10,823 bases of DNA from contig DASVDK010000359.1 in the NCBI GenBank assembly GCA_036381125.1, forward strand, positions 1-10,823. The letters are read 5' to 3'. Both the position numbers and the translations under genes were made by a program. This document shows, piece after piece, positions 9,361-10,823 of the stretch. Below the pieces are notes generated by a model. That model was not told the origin of the DNA. It did no database searches and saw nothing but the letters and a program-made list of their open reading frames with translations. Every line of letters starts with the position of its first letter. The stretch's first letter is position 1. The DNA is from DASVDK01 sp036381125 [NCBI: Thermodesulfobacteriota bacterium]. Lineage in GTDB: Bacteria; DASVDK01.

Positions 9361-10764
9361 ATGTCTTCACCGGTTACCGCCATCGTCCTCGCAGCGGGCC
9401 AGGGGACCCGGATGCGGTCGTCCCGGGCAAAGGTGCTCCACGAGGCCGCCGGCTGGCCGCTGCTGCGCCACGTGCTCGTCGCGGTCCAGGCGCTCGAACC
9501 TGCCCGGGTCACCGTCGTCGTCGGGCACCAGGCCGACCAGGTCCGCGCCGCCGTGGCCGACCTCCCGGTCGAGTTCGTCCTGCAGGCCGAGCAGCGCGGC
9601 ACCGGGCACGCGGTGCTCCAGGCGCGCTCCTCGGTGCTCTCGGCGAACGGTCCGGTCCTCATCCTGTACGGCGACGTGCCGTGTGTCCGCCCCACCACGC
9701 TGTCGCGCCTCGAGGACACCTTCCGGCGGTCGGGCCGGCCGCTCGCCATGGCCACCGCTCGGGTGGCCGACCCGGCGGGCTACGGCCGCATCGTCCGCGA
9801 CGCGAGGGGCGAGGTGCTCCGGGTCGTGGAGCACAGGGACGCGAGCGAGGCCGAACGGGCGCTCGACGAGATCAACACCGGCCTCTACATGGTCGACGCC
9901 CGCTTCCTCGCCGCGTGGCTCACCCGCGTCGAGCAGGGCGGGTCGAGGGCCTCCTCGGCGCTCACCGGGGAGGTCTATCTCACCGACCTCGTGGCGCTCG
10001 CCGCGCAGCAGGGCGGCGTCGCCCCCCTCGAGGTGGCCGACGCGGCGGAGGTCCTCGGCGTGAACACGCGGGAGGAGCTGGCCCGGGCCGCGGCGCGGCT
10101 GCGCGCCGACATCGCGCGGCGCCACCTGGCCGCCGGCGTGACGATCGTCGACCCGGAGCGGACCTACATCGACGCCGGCGTCGAGATCGGCCCGGACACG
10201 ATCGTCCACCCCGGCGCGCACCTGCGCGGCCGCACGCGCATCGGCGCGGGCGCCACGATCGAGGTCGGCGCCGTCCTCACCGACATGGTCGTCGGCGACG
10301 GCACCGAGATCCTGCCCTACTGCGTGCTCGAGCAGAGCGAGGTCGGCGCGGGCGCCCGGCTCGGTCCCCACACCCGGATCCGCCCCGGGTGCCGCCTGGC
10401 CGACGGCGTGCACGTCGGCAACTTCGTCGAGCTGAAGAAGACGACGATCGGCCCGGGGTCGAAGGCCAACCACCTCACCTACCTCGGCGACGCCACCATC
10501 GGCGCCGGCGTCAACATCGGCGCCGGGACCATCACCTGCAACTACGACGGCGCGCGCAAGCACCAGACGGTCATCGAGGACGGCGCGTTCATCGGCAGCG
10601 ACTCGCAGCTCGTGGCGCCGGTCACGGTGGGCAAGGACGCCTACGTGGCCTCCGGCTCCTCGGTCACCGACGACGTGCCGCCCGGCGCGCTCGCCATCGC
10701 GCGCAGCCGTCAGGTGAACAAGGCAGGCTGGGTCGGCGCGCGCGGCCCCAAACGGAGCAAATAG
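9361..10764 (+). CDS. glmU: Bifunctional GlmU: glucosamine-1-phosphate acetyltransferase and UDP-GlcNAc pyrophosphorylase
   Basis: GlmU acetylates glucosamine-1-phosphate with acetyl-CoA and then couples it to UTP, making UDP-GlcNAc for peptidoglycan and lipopolysaccharide in the cytoplasm. The 467-residue length is normal. The uridyltransferase domain (1 to about 235) shows LAAGQGTRM at 10-18, QAEQRGTGHA at 75-84, YGDVP at 103-107 with metal-binding Asp105, GYGRIVRD at 140-147, NTGLY at 172-176 and Asn235. The left-handed beta-helix acetyltransferase domain (about 255-450) shows HVGNFVELKK at 351-360, NHLTYLGDA at 370-378 with catalytic His371, and GAGTITCNYDG at 387-397. One oddity is AKVLH at 23-27 where most GlmU have PKVLH. 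The ATG at 9361 is favoured; GGAGG at 9345-9349 is 11 bases upstream. glmS follows after 6 bases. Confidence 0.97.
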   Translation: MSSPVTAIVLAAGQGTRMRSSRAKVLHEAAGWPLLRHVLVAVQALEPARVTVVVGHQADQVRAAVADLPVEFVLQAEQRGTGHAVLQARSSVLSANGPVLILYGDVPCVRPTTLSRLEDTFRRSGRPLAMATARVADPAGYGRIVRDARGEVLRVVEHRDASEAERALDEINTGLYMVDARFLAAWLTRVEQGGSRASSALTGEVYLTDLVALAAQQGGVAPLEVADAAEVLGVNTREELARAAARLRADIARRHLAAGVTIVDPERTYIDAGVEIGPDTIVHPGAHLRGRTRIGAGATIEVGAVLTDMVVGDGTEILPYCVLEQSEVGAGARLGPHTRIRPGCRLADGVHVGNFVELKKTTIGPGSKANHLTYLGDATIGAGVNIGAGTITCNYDGARKHQTVIEDGAFIGSDSQLVAPVTVGKDAYVASGSSVTDDVPPGALAIARSRQVNKAGWVGARGPKRSK

Positions 10765-10770
10765 CGGGAC

Positions 10771-10823
10771 ATGTGCGGGATCGTCGGCTACCTGGGCCCG
10801 CAGGACGCGGCCCAGGTCATCAT
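10771..10823 (+). CDS. glmS: Glutamine-fructose-6-phosphate aminotransferase GlmS, N-terminal fragment (3' end outside window)
   Basis: GlmS makes glucosamine-6-phosphate from fructose-6-phosphate and glutamine, the first step of the pathway that GlmU finishes. Only 17 codons are present, reading MCGIVGYLGPQDAAQVI. Cys2, exposed after removal of the initiator methionine, is the nucleophile of class II glutamine amidotransferases, and MCGIVGY is the standard GlmS start. The 6-base gap to glmU leaves no room for a glmS ribozyme and suggests co-transcription and coupled translation. Asparagine synthetase and PurF share the Cys2 start, but their next residues and neighbours differ. Confidence 0.92.
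   Translation, partial: MCGIVGYLGPQDAAQVI

Noticed and set aside
10765-10770. glmS ribozyme or other riboswitch before glmS
   Set aside because: Only 6 bases separate glmU and glmS, and the upstream sequence is glmU coding sequence.

Overview
The window is about 70% G+C and reads as a chromosomal housekeeping region of a high-GC bacterium from the broad deltaproteobacterial group. Gene order is the main clue: parA, parB, bactofilin, ATP synthase b'/b, delta, alpha, gamma, beta, epsilon, then glmU and glmS. I recall this order from Geobacter-type genomes, where the a and c subunit genes also lie elsewhere. The base composition and a small gene resembling the myxobacterial MXAN_5187 C-terminal family point to a Myxococcota- or Candidatus Binatota-like lineage. 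The sequence alone does not settle the taxon.

Layout. Positions 1-1814 hold the chromosome-partitioning and cytoskeleton block: the 3' end of parA, all of parB (overlapping parA by 14 bases) and a bactofilin gene. Positions 1815-2453 are a 639-base gap with no convincing conserved gene; it carries the best promoter in the window (TTGACA at 2070) and a leader of about 350 bases. Positions 2454-8480 are the F1Fo ATP synthase operon without atpB and atpE. A 197-codon gene of unknown function lies on the minus strand at 8493-9086, convergent with the operon. A 274-base divergent region with a plausible glmU promoter and a tandem 15-bp repeat follows. glmU (9361-10764) and the first 17 codons of glmS end the window; these two genes supply UDP-N-acetylglucosamine for the cell envelope.

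Most unusual feature. The two peripheral-stalk subunits, b' and b, are encoded as one uninterrupted 341-codon frame. The b' half ends where free-standing b' proteins normally end (AEKVLGR), and the frame continues directly into a signal-peptide-like hydrophobic stretch and a complete b subunit. A permanently fused chain is hard to fit to the known architecture, because the b' C-terminus sits at the top of F1, far from the membrane. Cleavage by signal peptidase, internal initiation, or a sequence error are the options.

Other points worth attention: a perfect 14-bp all-G/C hairpin between atpA and atpG; a weaker hairpin and a shared CGTYACGYTCAGG box before both GTG-started genes atpG and atpD; and the tandem repeat between the divergent promoters ahead of glmU. 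I see no mobile element, CRISPR array, rRNA or tRNA, and no sign of a wholly new multigene system.
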